64,000 nt of DNA from Phycisphaeraceae bacterium D3-23 (GTDB lineage: Bacteria; Planctomycetota; Phycisphaerae; Phycisphaerales; Phycisphaeraceae): assembly GCA_039555135.1 (NCBI GenBank), contig CP114179.1, forward strand, positions 558,001-622,000, read 5' to 3'. Below, piece by piece: positions 17,573-27,136 of the stretch (its first letter is position 1; each line of letters begins with the position of its first letter). Position numbers and translations under genes: made by a program. Under the pieces are notes generated by a model. The model saw only the letters and a program-made list of their open reading frames with translations, searched no databases and was not told the DNA's origin.

Positions 17573-18294
17573 TGCATAAGCCCCGACGCACAACGCGCGC
17601 CAGGCGCAGCGGCTTCACGCTGCTCGAGATGATCCTCGCCGTGGCGGTGACGGCGATTATCTCCGTGTCGATGTTTGTGAGCCTGCAGGTCGCGTTCGAC
17701 ACGCGGGAGAAGGCCGAGGACCAGCTGGCCGGGCGTCGCTCGGCGCGGGTGGTGCTCGACCGTGTCGCGATCGACCTGGAAGGCATGCTCCAGCCCACGG
17801 GGCGGATCGCGAGCGAGTTCATCGGCACCGACACAAGGATGGGCGCGGGCCGGGACGCCGACACGATCGCTTTTGTCACCAGCGCCATCGCACTGCCCAC
17901 CGAAAACGCTGTCGGCGACATGCGTGCCATCGAACTCACCCTCGTCCCCGACCCCAACGAGCTGGGCACCAACATGCTCGTCCGGCTCGTCACCGACAAC
18001 CTGCTCGTCTCGACCACGCCCGACCCGACCCCGCAGGTCCTCGCGCGCGGCGTCGTCTCCTTCAACGCCCGCTACTTCGACGGCGGGGACTGGCTCGACG
18101 CATGGGAATCCATCGAGCAGGACGACACCCTCCCCACCGCCATCGAGATCACGCTCACCATCCGCCCACAGCGCCAAGACATCGACGACAGCGACGGCCC
18201 CGAAGAACACGACCTCGTCATCGTCCGCATCATCCACCCGCACACCGCACCGCTGCCCCAAACCACGACCACCGACGACCGCTTCAGCTTCTAG
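17572..18294 (+). CDS. gspJ: Minor pseudopilin GspJ
   Basis: 240-aa minor pseudopilin expected to bind GspI and GspK at the pseudopilus tip. Prepilin motif RRSGFTLLEMILAVAVTAII (G-FTLLE) follows a basic leader. The globular part has RRSARVVLDRVAIDLEGMLQ and a long beta-rich C-terminus, fitting GspJ length. The ATG at 17572 overlaps the gspI stop, so translation is coupled. The assignment to J rather than another pseudopilin rests on order (H-I-J-K) and size. Confidence 0.85.
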   Translation: MHKPRRTTRARRSGFTLLEMILAVAVTAIISVSMFVSLQVAFDTREKAEDQLAGRRSARVVLDRVAIDLEGMLQPTGRIASEFIGTDTRMGAGRDADTIAFVTSAIALPTENAVGDMRAIELTLVPDPNELGTNMLVRLVTDNLLVSTTPDPTPQVLARGVVSFNARYFDGGDWLDAWESIEQDDTLPTAIEITLTIRPQRQDIDDSDGPEEHDLVIVRIIHPHTAPLPQTTTTDDRFSF

Positions 18295-18300
18295 CCAGCC

Positions 18301-19695
18301 ATGCCACGCACGCCCCACCGAGCACGAACCCGACTACGCCGCCAGCGCGGCGCGGCGTTCATCATCACCCTGCTGATCACCACCGTCCTCGCGTCGCTCG
18401 TCCTCGTCTTCGCCCACCGCATGCGCACCCAGGCCGAAACCGCGGCGCACCATGCCTCAGCGGCGCAGGCCCGGTGGATCGCCCTGGGCGTGCTCGAAGC
18501 CGTGCGCGGCGACCTCGCCGACGCCATCGCCCTTGGCGAGACGCCCCGGCTGGTCAACGTCGGCGTCGCCGGCGAACCCATGGGTGACGGGCTCTACTGG
18601 ATCATCGCCCCCGACTACAACGACGACACCCAGCATGCCTACGGCCTCACCGGCGAAGCCAGCAAACTCAACCTCAACAACACGCCCGTCGAATCGCTCA
18701 TCGAGCTGCCCGGCATGACCGAAGACCTCGCCGCCGCCATCGTCGACTGGCGCGACGAAGATACCGAGACCACGCCCGGCGGCGCGGAGTCCGACTACTA
18801 CCTCACCCGCGACACGCCCTACAACGCCAAAGACAGCGACTACGAAACGCTCGGCGAGCTCGCCTATGTCCGCGGGATCGATACCGCCCTGCTCTACGGC
18901 GAAGACACCAACCGCAACGGCCGACTCGACGCGACCGAAGACGACGGCACAAGCAGCGGCGCCGCAGACAACGCCGACGGCCAGCTCGATCGCGGGCTCC
19001 TCGGGCTCACTACGGTTTACAGCCGAGAGCCCAACACCGACCTCGATGGCGAGGACCTCATCAACATCAACCAGCCCAGCCAGGAACTCGCCGAGCTGAT
19101 CGAGGAGGAACTGGGCGAAGAGCGACTCGGCGAGCTGGCGGGGACCATCCCGGGCAACCGGCCCTACGCCAGCGTGCTCGAGTTCTATCACGAGAACGAC
19201 CTGACCGAGGACGAGTTCGACCTGATCCACGACAAGCTCACCGTCGGCGGGCAGGGGAATCTCGTTGGCCGAGTGGATGTGAACACCGCATCCGCGGAAG
19301 TCCTCGACGCGATCCCCGGGATGGAGCCGGGCGACGGCGCGCTGCTCGTCGCAGCGCGTCCGATCCTGCAGGCCGGCGAAGAGCCCGGCTCGTTGGCGTG
19401 GGTCGTCGAGGCCCTGGGTAAAGAGCAGTCGGGCGAAGTCGGGGACCGGCTGACGCATCGGTCGCTACAGTTCACGGTCGATATCGTGGCGGTCACAAAT
19501 GATGGCCGGGGATACTGTCGGCTGCGGTTTGTGATCGACACGCGGGCGACAATCGACGACAACGACACACTCCCCGAGATTGTGTATGTGCAGGACCTCA
19601 CCGCGCTGGGTTGGCCGATGGACCCCGCGATTCTGGAACAATTGCAGCAAGGCGTTTCGCCGACCGAAGTCGCCGAGCAGTTTGGTGCGGAGTAA
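18301..19695 (+). CDS. gspK: Pseudopilus tip protein GspK
   Basis: 464-aa large minor pseudopilin, far longer than the others as is normal for GspK. The N-terminus RRQRGAAFIITLLITTVLASLVL carries the prepilin-like G-AAFII site without Glu5, the known GspK exception. The alpha domain contains KLNLNNTPVESLIELPGMTEDLAAAIVDWRDED-type sequence, and DVNTASAEVLDAIPGM is a second helix-hairpin-helix-like stretch. An Asp-rich segment (DTNRNGRLDATEDD) looks like an EF-hand-style calcium loop. 6 nt after gspJ and 5 nt before the PilM-like gene. Confidence 0.88.
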   Translation: MPRTPHRARTRLRRQRGAAFIITLLITTVLASLVLVFAHRMRTQAETAAHHASAAQARWIALGVLEAVRGDLADAIALGETPRLVNVGVAGEPMGDGLYWIIAPDYNDDTQHAYGLTGEASKLNLNNTPVESLIELPGMTEDLAAAIVDWRDEDTETTPGGAESDYYLTRDTPYNAKDSDYETLGELAYVRGIDTALLYGEDTNRNGRLDATEDDGTSSGAADNADGQLDRGLLGLTTVYSREPNTDLDGEDLININQPSQELAELIEEELGEERLGELAGTIPGNRPYASVLEFYHENDLTEDEFDLIHDKLTVGGQGNLVGRVDVNTASAEVLDAIPGMEPGDGALLVAARPILQAGEEPGSLAWVVEALGKEQSGEVGDRLTHRSLQFTVDIVAVTNDGRGYCRLRFVIDTRATIDDNDTLPEIVYVQDLTALGWPMDPAILEQLQQGVSPTEVAEQFGAE

Positions 19696-19700
19696 TCGAT

Positions 19701-21071
19701 ATGGCTAAGAAACACACACGCCGCCTGGGCGTCGCGCTGACCGAGCGGTCGGTGCGTCTCGTCGAGGTGCAGGGCCAGGGGGCCTCGGCCAAGCCGGGCA
19801 AGTCGTCGATCATGGTGGCCGATGTCGCCGCGCTGTTCAAGGACCCCGCGGCGTTTGGTCGGCTGCTGCGTGAGCACCTGACCCAGGAGGGCTACACCGC
19901 GAAGCACGCCGCGGTCGGGCTTTGCTCGCGCTGGGTGCTGCCGCGTGTGATGTCGGTTGTCAAGGCCGACGACGACGCGACGGCGGGGATCGTCCGCCTT
20001 CGGATCGAGCAGGACTTCGCCGGCGGGCAGAGCGACCTCGTCTTCGACTACCAGGAAGCCCCCGACGCCGACGGCAAGCGGTCGCTGCTGCTGATCGGCG
20101 TGCCGGCCCGGCGGATCGACAAGATCAAGGAGGCCTTCGCGGCCGCAGGGCTCAGCGTCGTGTCGCTGGGGTCGACGGCGTTGGACCTCGCCGCAAGCAC
20201 AGGCGATGGGCTGAGCGTCGTGCTCGAAGGTGACGGCGCGGCGGTGGTCCGCAGGGCCGGTGGCAAGACCGCCAATATCGCTGCGGTGCCGTGCGACCCC
20301 GAGCGGCTATCGACCGACGCCGCCGAGCGCGACCGCCTCGCGGCCGGGGCCTTGCGTGCCGCGACGACGGCGTTGGGCTGGACGAGCGGCGCGGGCGCTG
20401 GCGTGCAGCTCATCGACACGGCGTCGCTCGACGAGCCTACACGCTCGGCCACCGCCGACGTAATCAGCCAGCGCCTGGACCTTTGCACCGCGCAGCAAGC
20501 CGACGCTGCGCTCGAAGCCGCTCTAGCTCACGCCCGGTCAGGCGCCATCAACCTGGTCGACTCCAAGCTCGCGGTACGCCCCGCACGACGGATGCCGGGC
20601 TACGCGAAGTGGGTCGCGCGGGCGGCGGTGCTGCTGGTCCTGGTCGGCGGCGTGGTGGGCTACCTCTGGGTTGACGCCAACAAGACACTCGACGACATGC
20701 AGACCGAGTACGACACGATCGAAGCCAGCGCCGAGCGCCTCGCACTGGTTCGGCAGGACACCAAGGCCGCCACAGGCTGGTTCGACAACCGACCGCCGCT
20801 GCTCGACTGCCTGCTCGAACTGACCCACACCTTCCCGACGCGCGGCCGCATCTGGGTCACCGGGCTCACGCTTGACGAAAACGCCTCGGGCGTGCTCAAC
20901 TGCCGCGCCGATGACGAAGAAACCATGTGGCGATACCTCCGGGCGATGAAGGACTCTGAGGCGCTGACCGACGTCGTCCTGCGCCAGCAGAATACGGCCG
21001 GCCGATCCGACGCCGACCTTGTCTTTGAGGTCACATTCACTTACCGCCCCGCCAGTGGAGAGCAGCACTGA
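19701..21071 (+). CDS. GspL/PilM-like actin-fold assembly protein
   Basis: 456-aa inner-membrane protein occupying the gspL position. The N-terminal about 300 residues have the PilM/GspL actin-like layout: LGVALTERSVRLVEVQG, then GVPARRIDKIKEAFAAAGLSVVSLGSTALDL. A single transmembrane helix (AAVLLVLVGGVVGYLWV) is followed by a periplasmic PilN-like domain with LLDCLLELTHTFPTRGRIWVTGL. It thus fuses PilM-like and PilN-like parts, as GspL does; it would dock GspE and contact GspM. The ATG at 19701 is 5 nt after gspK. The frame is open upstream into gspK but only this start gives a sensible N-terminus. Confidence 0.8.
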   Translation: MAKKHTRRLGVALTERSVRLVEVQGQGASAKPGKSSIMVADVAALFKDPAAFGRLLREHLTQEGYTAKHAAVGLCSRWVLPRVMSVVKADDDATAGIVRLRIEQDFAGGQSDLVFDYQEAPDADGKRSLLLIGVPARRIDKIKEAFAAAGLSVVSLGSTALDLAASTGDGLSVVLEGDGAAVVRRAGGKTANIAAVPCDPERLSTDAAERDRLAAGALRAATTALGWTSGAGAGVQLIDTASLDEPTRSATADVISQRLDLCTAQQADAALEAALAHARSGAINLVDSKLAVRPARRMPGYAKWVARAAVLLVLVGGVVGYLWVDANKTLDDMQTEYDTIEASAERLALVRQDTKAATGWFDNRPPLLDCLLELTHTFPTRGRIWVTGLTLDENASGVLNCRADDEETMWRYLRAMKDSEALTDVVLRQQNTAGRSDADLVFEVTFTYRPASGEQH

Positions 21072-21631
21072 TGTCCAGCCGTGAAAAAACATTAGCGTTC
21101 GCCGTCGCCGCGATGGTCCTGGGGGTCGTGGGCTACCTGATGGTCGTCTCGCCGGTGATGAGCGCCTTCGAGCGTGTTGGCGACGAGACCGCCGAGCTCG
21201 AAGTCAAGCTGAACGAGGCCCGTGTGCTGGTCAACAACCAGGTGCGGATCGAGCAGGACTGGGCGGGCTACCGCCGAGCCGGGCTCCGCGCGGACGAGTA
21301 CGACGCGCGCAGCCGAACGCAGGAAAGCATCACGCAGTGGTCCGCCGCGAGCCGGCTGAATATCAAGCACCTTGAGGCGTCCAACAGCCCGACGCGCGAC
21401 AACGACGAGCGCTTCGAGGAGATCACCTTCCGTATGAGCGCGACGGGAAGCATCCACGCGCTTCAACGTTTCCTGGAGCGGGTCAGCGCCTCGCCGTTCC
21501 CGCTGCGGATCGTGGACTGCTCGATTACGAACCGGCGCGAAGACGAGGAGGACCTCGATTTGAACCTGACCCTGACGACGATCATCCAGCCGGCCGACGA
21601 GGCCGATGCCCAGACGGGGGGTGCATCTTGA
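21071..21631 (+). CDS. GspM/PilO-like assembly protein
   Basis: 186-aa bitopic membrane protein. A short cytosolic start and one transmembrane helix (LAFAVAAMVLGVVGYLMVV) lead to a coiled-coil segment (VGDETAELEVKLNEARVLV) and a ferredoxin-like periplasmic domain (EEITFRMSATGSIHALQRFLERVSASPFPLRI), the pattern of GspM and PilO. The start codon overlaps the stop of the preceding gene (TGATG). It would pair with the GspL-like protein in the T2SS inner-membrane complex. Confidence 0.8.
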   Translation: MSSREKTLAFAVAAMVLGVVGYLMVVSPVMSAFERVGDETAELEVKLNEARVLVNNQVRIEQDWAGYRRAGLRADEYDARSRTQESITQWSAASRLNIKHLEASNSPTRDNDERFEEITFRMSATGSIHALQRFLERVSASPFPLRIVDCSITNRREDEEDLDLNLTLTTIIQPADEADAQTGGAS

Positions 21632-22284
21632 AAACCCGCAAGCACCTGTTGATGCCGAGCCTGCTCGGCAGCGTCCTCGCGGCGTCGCTCGTCTACGCGC
21701 AGCCCGCCGGCGAAGCATCCGAGCCCGACACCCCGGCCGACAATACTTGGCAGCCGCCCGAGATCGAGCAGGGCCGATACGACGACATCGTCGCATACAA
21801 CATCTTCCAGCCCGACCGCGCCGCCCTCGCCGCCGAGGCGCAGCGCCAGCCCGAACCCGACCTCCCCGACGACCCCGAGCCCATCGAGCCGGTCGTCGAA
21901 CTCCCGCCGCCCGACCCCGACGCGTCGCTCGTCCTCGTCGGCGTCTCGATCCACGGCCCCGTCGCCACCGCGCACATCGAAGACCGCACAACCGGCGACA
22001 TCATCGTCCTCAACGAGACCGGCCCGTTCTCCGAAGGCCGGATCGAAGCGATCACCGTGCAGGGCATCACCTACATCGTCGGCGAAACGTCCCGCAGCAT
22101 CGGCATCGGCCAGGCACTCACCGGCGAAACGCCCGAGCCGCAGTCGCCTTCGACCACGCCGAGAACCGGCGGTACTGGAACCCCCCCGGCAACGCCCGGC
22201 TCGACCGAGCCCGGCTCCGCCACGCCCAGCGACGGGCTCACGGACCTCGAACGTCGGATGCGCGAACGGCGCAACAGCGAATAA
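21628..22284 (+). CDS. GspC-like/PilP-like periplasmic connector
   Basis: 218-aa secreted or membrane-anchored protein, probably the clamp between the inner-membrane platform and the secretin. It starts at TTG 21628, which overlaps the previous stop (TTGA) and has GGGGGG upstream. A signal-anchor (LLMPSLLGSVLAASLVYA) is followed by a Pro/Glu-rich linker, then a compact beta domain ASLVLVGVSIHGPVATAHIE ... GPFSEGRIEAITVQGITY that fits the HR domain of GspC/PilP. No PDZ or coiled coil follows; the tail is Pro/Thr-rich. Assignment rests on position and on the domain pattern, not a strong motif. Confidence 0.6.
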   Translation: MKTRKHLLMPSLLGSVLAASLVYAQPAGEASEPDTPADNTWQPPEIEQGRYDDIVAYNIFQPDRAALAAEAQRQPEPDLPDDPEPIEPVVELPPPDPDASLVLVGVSIHGPVATAHIEDRTTGDIIVLNETGPFSEGRIEAITVQGITYIVGETSRSIGIGQALTGETPEPQSPSTTPRTGGTGTPPATPGSTEPGSATPSDGLTDLERRMRERRNSE

Positions 22285-22297
22285 GAAACGGAACAAT

Positions 22298-24463
22298 ATG
22301 CCACAAACCACCGGCTCGAACATGAAGACCCACGCCGCACACAATCGGCCCGCGACCTCTACCCTGCTCGCCGCGATCACCGGCGCGCTACTCCTCGCCG
22401 CGCCAGCCGCGCACGGTTACCTGCAAGACGCGGCCGAGGAGACTCTGCCCGTCGCCGCGGTCGCCGAGGGCGAACTGGTCATGGAGTTCCAGGACGCGAC
22501 ACTCGAGACGATCCTGAACTACCTCGCCGAGGAGGCCGGGCTCATCGTCGTCAACGAGGCGGACCTCGACGAACGGATCACGGTCTTCAACCGCCAGCCG
22601 ATCTCGCTCGATGAGGCGATCAACATGCTCAACACGGTACTCTTCGAGAAGGAATTCACCGCGATCCGGCGCGGCCGGCTGCTGAAGATCGTCGAGCTCG
22701 GCGACGCCCGGAGCCAGAGTATCCCCGTCCGCTTCGGCAACGACCCCACCGAGATCGGCGAGTCGGACACGATGATCACACAGGTCATCCCGATCAAGTA
22801 CGCCGACGCGATAACGATCGGAGAGGATGTCCGCGATCTCATCAACGAAGACTTCGCGAGCCTGACATCCAACGGGAGCAGCAACGCGCTGATCCTGACC
22901 GACACCGAGGCGAACGTCCGCCGGATCGTCGAGATCGTCAGCGCGCTGGACAAGTCGATCTCGCAGGTGACCGAGGTGCGCGTCTTCGCTTTGGAGTTCG
23001 CCGATGCGGATGACACCGCCCGCCTGATCGAGGAGATTTTCGAAGGTGCCCCCTCGATCGAGGAAGCCGTCGGCCGGGTCATCCAGCAGCGGTTCAGCCG
23101 GGGCGGGCGTGGCGGCGGCGGCGACGACGACGACGGTGCCGGCACCGGGCAGCAGGGCCGCGTTGTCAACGCCTCTCCGGACGAGCGGACCAACAGCATC
23201 GTCGTCAGCGCCGCACCCGAGGTGATGGAGAGCATCGCCAGCGTCATCGAAGAACTCGACTCGGACACGACCTCCAAGGAATCGGTCCTGATCTACGAGG
23301 TCCGCAACATGCAGGCGACCGACCTCGAAGAGCTCTTCAATAGCCTCTTCGAGGACAGCAGCGCCAGCCAGAACCAGAACTTCGGTGGGCAGAACGGCGG
23401 CGGCGGTCGCGGCGCGCAGGTCCAGGCCGCTCAGATCGCTGCGGCCGCTGGCGACAGCAACGGTGCCGACCTCGTTGGACAGGTCACCGCCGTCGCCAAC
23501 GAAGATACCAACACCCTGCTCGTCCTCACACCCGAGAAGAACTTCGCCCGTCTCCAGGAAATCCTGGACGCGCTCGACAAGCCCGTCCCCCAGGTCCTCA
23601 TCCGCGTGCTCGTCTCTGAAGTCACCCACGACGACTCCCTCGACTTCGGCGTCGAGTTTGAAGGCATCAACCTCGGCTCCACCACCGACGACAACATCTT
23701 CACCGACTTCGACCTGTTCGACTCTACCCTCGGGCTCAACTACCTCGTCTTCAGCAGCGACAACTTCCGTGGGGCGCTGCGTGCGTTGCACGCGACGGGC
23801 AAGTTCGACATCCTCTCGCGTCCCTACCTGCTCACCGCCGACAACCAAGAAGCCAACATCAATGTCGGCGAATCCGTCCCCATCATCACCAACTCCCGCG
23901 TCGATGACAACGGCGACATCATCAGCACCATCGAGTACCGAGACGTCGGGATCATCCTCACCGTCACCCCGCAGATCAACAGCGAGGGGCTGGTCGTCCT
24001 CGACGTCTCGCAAGAATTGTCCGCCATCTCGGACCTCGCCGTCCCCGTCGCGCCCGACCAGAACGCGGTCGTCTTCAGCCAGAGATCGCTCACCACGCAG
24101 GTCGCCGTCGGGGACGGGCAGACGGTTGTGATCGGCGGGCTCATGGAAGATGAGGCCCGAGAGACGATCACACAAGTCCCGTTGCTGGGCGACATCCCCT
24201 GGGTGGGCCAGCTGTTCCGCCGGACCGAACGTTCGCATATCAAGACCGAGTTGCTGCTGTTCCTCACGCCCGAGGTGATCGAAGACCCCAGCGAGCTGAC
24301 CGCCATGACCCAGCGCGTCCGCCAGGAAGCGACCGACCTACGCGACGAAGACAACCCCGGCCTGCTGCAGCAGCACCTGGACAACATGCAGATCGAGGGC
24401 CCCGACGCGGGGGATGGCCCGGGCGAAGAACCCGAATCACTGCCCGATGATGCGGCGGAGTAG
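22298..24463 (+). CDS. gspD: Type II secretion secretin GspD
   Basis: 721-aa outer-membrane secretin. A signal sequence (TLLAAITGALLLAAPAAHG) precedes an N0-type domain (ATLETILNYLAEEAGLIVV), N1-N3 repeats with VRRIVEIVSALDKSISQVTEVRVFALEFADADD-type modules, and Gly-rich linkers (GGRGGGGDDDDGAG; QNFGGQNGGGGRG). The C-terminal secretin domain includes RPYLLTADNQEANINVGESVP and the signature VGDGQTVVIGGLMEDEARETI followed by PLLGDIPWVGQLFRR. An acidic tail ends the protein. ATG 22298 is used; an ATG at 22322 is an alternative. Probably the last essential gene of the operon; a lipoprotein gene follows. Confidence 0.95.
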   Translation: MPQTTGSNMKTHAAHNRPATSTLLAAITGALLLAAPAAHGYLQDAAEETLPVAAVAEGELVMEFQDATLETILNYLAEEAGLIVVNEADLDERITVFNRQPISLDEAINMLNTVLFEKEFTAIRRGRLLKIVELGDARSQSIPVRFGNDPTEIGESDTMITQVIPIKYADAITIGEDVRDLINEDFASLTSNGSSNALILTDTEANVRRIVEIVSALDKSISQVTEVRVFALEFADADDTARLIEEIFEGAPSIEEAVGRVIQQRFSRGGRGGGGDDDDGAGTGQQGRVVNASPDERTNSIVVSAAPEVMESIASVIEELDSDTTSKESVLIYEVRNMQATDLEELFNSLFEDSSASQNQNFGGQNGGGGRGAQVQAAQIAAAAGDSNGADLVGQVTAVANEDTNTLLVLTPEKNFARLQEILDALDKPVPQVLIRVLVSEVTHDDSLDFGVEFEGINLGSTTDDNIFTDFDLFDSTLGLNYLVFSSDNFRGALRALHATGKFDILSRPYLLTADNQEANINVGESVPIITNSRVDDNGDIISTIEYRDVGIILTVTPQINSEGLVVLDVSQELSAISDLAVPVAPDQNAVVFSQRSLTTQVAVGDGQTVVIGGLMEDEARETITQVPLLGDIPWVGQLFRRTERSHIKTELLLFLTPEVIEDPSELTAMTQRVRQEATDLRDEDNPGLLQQHLDNMQIEGPDAGDGPGEEPESLPDDAAE

Positions 24464-24525
24464 CCGAATCCTCACCGCACATCGCAGCGCGATGTGGCAC
24501 CTGCAAGCCGGGGTATAGTGCCGCC

Positions 24526-24990
24526 ATGAAACGACCCGCCACGATCGCCACCGCCTGCTGCTTCGGCCTGCTCGCGCTGTATACGTTCACCGGCTGCGTG
24601 ACGCAGAGCGAACGGCGCGTCTCCCCCACGCCCGAGGCGGGCGAACGCATCACACCGCGCGTCGGGCTCGAAGCGCCCACCGACCTGCACGACATCTCGG
24701 GCTACCTGCTGCGCTACCGCGTGAATAACCAGCGCATGCCCGAGACGCTGGCCGAGCTTCGCACCGCAGGCATCATGCCCGCCGACGGCTACCCGGAGCT
24801 CGAGGACTACGCCTACAAGAGCGACGGCATGGGCACGCTCCGCGACGGCCGGCGCGTCATCGTCGTCGATACCGACGACCACATCGCGGGCCACCTCTGG
24901 TGCATCCTCGCCGAGCCCTCGCGCAACCCACGGGCCGCGACGCTGGCGGTGTCACTAGTCCCCGTGACGGACCTGCGTGCCGCACAGTGA
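24526..24990 (+). CDS. Small lipoprotein downstream of gspD
   Basis: 154-aa lipoprotein of unknown family. The N-terminus has a hydrophobic signal and a lipobox ending in Cys (LYTFTGC), then a Pro/Glu linker. The mature part contains a helix (LHDISGYLLRYRVNNQRMPETLAELR), a loop DGYPELEDYAYKSDG and a strand region RRVIVVDTDDHIAGHLWCILAEP, which recalls the globular part of pseudopilins without a prepilin site. The 62-nt gap from gspD holds a TATAGT box just upstream, so it may have its own promoter. Function unknown; association with secretion is suggested only by position. Confidence 0.75.
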   Translation: MKRPATIATACCFGLLALYTFTGCVTQSERRVSPTPEAGERITPRVGLEAPTDLHDISGYLLRYRVNNQRMPETLAELRTAGIMPADGYPELEDYAYKSDGMGTLRDGRRVIVVDTDDHIAGHLWCILAEPSRNPRAATLAVSLVPVTDLRAAQ

Positions 24991-25026
24991 TCCGTCGGCC
25001 GGGTGGAGCGCGCCCGACGCCCAAAC

Positions 25027-25368
25027 TCAGATCGCCGAACCGCCGCGCTCACCGGTGCGGATGCGGATGCACTCTTCGAGCGGCAGGACCATGATCTTCC
25101 CGTCGCCGACCTCCCCGCCGTTGCGGCGTGCGCCGGTGAGGATGGCCTGGACCGTCGGCTCGACAAACGCGTCGTTGACCGCGATGTCCAGACGCACCTT
25201 CGGGATCAGGTCGGGCGTCACCTCCTGGCCGCGGTAGAAGTCACGGTCCTCCTGCTGGCCGTGGCCCGTGACACGGGTAACGGTGATGCGGAAGATCTCC
25301 GCGTCGATGAGGGACTGGTGGACCGCGTCAAGCCGGTCGGGCGGGATGATGGCGATGATGTGTTTCAT
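25027..25368 (-). CDS. glnK: PII signal protein (GlnK/GlnB family), non-canonical T-loop
   Basis: 113-aa trimeric PII regulator that senses ATP/ADP and 2-oxoglutarate and can block ammonium transporters. The ATG at 25368 starts MKHIIAIIPPDRLDAVHQSL. The T-loop reads GQQEDRDFYRGQEVTPDLIPK: the conserved YRG is present, but the position equivalent to the uridylylated Tyr51 is Val. The B-loop GGEVGDGKIMV and C-loop IRTGERGG are intact. It follows an amt gene on the same strand, the usual glnK-amt pairing in reverse order. Regulation by uridylylation is therefore not expected at that residue. Confidence 0.93.
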   Translation of the reverse strand: MKHIIAIIPPDRLDAVHQSLIDAEIFRITVTRVTGHGQQEDRDFYRGQEVTPDLIPKVRLDIAVNDAFVEPTVQAILTGARRNGGEVGDGKIMVLPLEECIRIRTGERGGSAI

Positions 25369-25389
25369 GGCGTCGCTTTGTATTCGCAA

Positions 25390-25405
25390 GACAGGCATGC
25401 CTGTC
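25390..25405. repeat. 16-bp perfect palindrome in the amt-glnK gap
   Basis: GACAGGCATGCCTGTC is a perfect 16-bp palindrome in the 104-nt gap between the second amt and its glnK, reading on the minus strand. It could be a weak hairpin or a repeat remnant of the ACAGTCCTGTCTGCC family. No gene is visible in this gap. Confidence 0.4.
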
Positions 25406-25472
25406 GATCTTGGTGAGTGACTCACGGCTTCGTCGCGATGATAAGCAGGAATGTGTGCCCTACCTTGAAGAG

Positions 25473-26792
25473 TTAGTTGAGATTGAGCAGGCCGTAGCCG
25501 TGCTCGCCGTGGAGTTCGTGGTCCATGCCGGCCCGCTGCTCCTGGTCGGAGAGCTTGAGGCCGAGGGTTTTGTCGATCGCGATCGCGATGATGGCGGTCA
25601 TGATGCCGGACACGCCGATCGCAAGCAGGACACCTTCGATCTGGTGCCACATCTGCGTGGCCCAACTCGCCGCCGACTCGCGAAGGAAGAACATCAGGCC
25701 GATCGCGCCGATGATGCCTGCGACGCCGTGGATCCCGAAGACATCCAGCGTGTCGTCGTAGCCGAGCTTGTTCTTGATCATGATGGCGCCGTATGCACCG
25801 ACAGACCCCATCGCACCGAGCACTAGAGCACCCATCGTCGTCACCGCGCCGGCGGCCGGGGTGATCGCGACCAGCCCCGCGATGATACCCGAGGCCATCC
25901 CCAGCGAAGTCGCCTTCTTCAGGTGCAGAGACTCGATGAGCACCCAGGTGAGCGCCGCCGCAGCCGCTGCAATCTGTGTCATCGCCAGCGCTCGGCCCGT
26001 ATCCAGATTGGACTGCACAAACGACCCGGAGTTGAACCCGAACCAGCCAACCCACAGCAGACCCGCGCCGAGCAGCGTCAACACCAGATTGTTGGGGTGC
26101 ATCGCGGTGCGTGGGTAGCCGCGCCTCGACCCGAGGATCAAGGCGCAGACCAGCCCCGCCGTCCCCGCGGCGATGTGGATCACGGTCCCGCCTGCGAGGT
26201 CGATCGCTTTCCCACTCACCAAACCTCCGCCCCAAATCATGTGGCACAGCGGGCAGTACACCAGCAGCGACCACAGCAGGATGAACAGGCAGTACCCACG
26301 GAACTTGACCCGCTCCGCGAACGCGCCCGCAATCAGCGCCGGCGCAATGATCGCAAACTTACCTTGGAACATCGCGAATACGAACGATGGAATCGCGAGC
26401 GTACCCGCTTCATTGATCGTGGTGTACTGGCCGGCCTCGGTGTCCAGCCCGGCGAGGAGCAGGTACTCAGGGCTCCAGCCGATGATGCCGCCGAGTTGTG
26501 AATCGCCGAAGCACATCCCGTACCCCACCACCGCCCAGCTCACCCCGATGATCGCCATCGCGACGAAGCTGTGCATCATCGTGCCCAGCACGTTCTTGGT
26601 GCGCACCAGCCCGCCGTAGAACAGCGCGAGCCCGGGGACCATCAGCAGGACCAACGCGGTCGAGGTGAGCATCCACGCCGTCGTGCCGGTGTCGATCTCC
26701 GGGGTCGCGGGCGGCGCGACGTCCTGCCCGAGCGCGGCGGGCGCGAGGATTAGTAACAAGACAGCAACAGCCCAAAGGTACTTGCGGGGCAT
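25473..26792 (-). CDS. amt: Ammonium transporter Amt (copy 2)
   Basis: 439-aa Amt/MEP/Rh family ammonium channel, an 11-helix inner-membrane trimer. The ATG at 26792 gives a signal peptide (YLWAVAVLLLILAPAALG) typical of Amt, then TTAWMLTSTALVLLMVPGLALFYGGLVRTKNVLG, the family signature. Other visible landmarks are WGGGLVSGKAIDLAGGTVIHIAAG (pore His in DLAGGTVIH) and DDTLDVFGIHGVAGIIGAIG (second His). The frame is open upstream to 26870, but that form lacks a good start. No clear Shine-Dalgarno precedes the start. It sits between two glnK genes in an amt-glnK-amt-glnK run. Confidence 0.95.
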   Translation of the reverse strand: MPRKYLWAVAVLLLILAPAALGQDVAPPATPEIDTGTTAWMLTSTALVLLMVPGLALFYGGLVRTKNVLGTMMHSFVAMAIIGVSWAVVGYGMCFGDSQLGGIIGWSPEYLLLAGLDTEAGQYTTINEAGTLAIPSFVFAMFQGKFAIIAPALIAGAFAERVKFRGYCLFILLWSLLVYCPLCHMIWGGGLVSGKAIDLAGGTVIHIAAGTAGLVCALILGSRRGYPRTAMHPNNLVLTLLGAGLLWVGWFGFNSGSFVQSNLDTGRALAMTQIAAAAAALTWVLIESLHLKKATSLGMASGIIAGLVAITPAAGAVTTMGALVLGAMGSVGAYGAIMIKNKLGYDDTLDVFGIHGVAGIIGAIGLMFFLRESAASWATQMWHQIEGVLLAIGVSGIMTAIIAIAIDKTLGLKLSDQEQRAGMDHELHGEHGYGLLNLN

Positions 26793-27136
26793 AGGGACAA
26801 ACCGATCTAGAGGGTTAAGCAAAAATAGAGGGGCACACGATGCCATCCAACTACGCAACCGCGGTGCCACACCAACACACCCTCAATCACCGCGAGAAAT
26901 CAGTGTCTCTCCGTCAATCACCAGCACAGAATGCGCGCAGAAAACCGCCACTGCCTGTTTACAAGGCAGCGACGGCTCGTTTCCTTCCCCCAAGCCGGCC
27001 CGGCCGGCGCAGAACGCCGTACCGGGCAGGCCTCGTGTGGCCGTCCATCGACCGCCAACTCCAACCCAGCGACGCCGCCGAAAAACCCCGAGACTGCCCG
27101 TTAGAGCAGCCGGGGCATAGGAGGATTCCGTGTCGG
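26793..27136. other. Intergenic region upstream of amt copy 2
   Basis: 344 nt between amt copy 2 and the first glnK (both on the minus strand). Open frames here are short and lack family resemblance. The stretch near 27090-27120 can fold (CCGAGACTGCCCG ... CGGGGC). It is long enough to hold a promoter for amt copy 2, so the two amt-glnK pairs may be transcribed separately, but I cannot name a promoter with confidence. Confidence 0.4.

Noticed and set aside
18457-19458. 333-aa open frame on the minus strand
   Set aside because: Antisense to gspK and lacking any recognisable domain.
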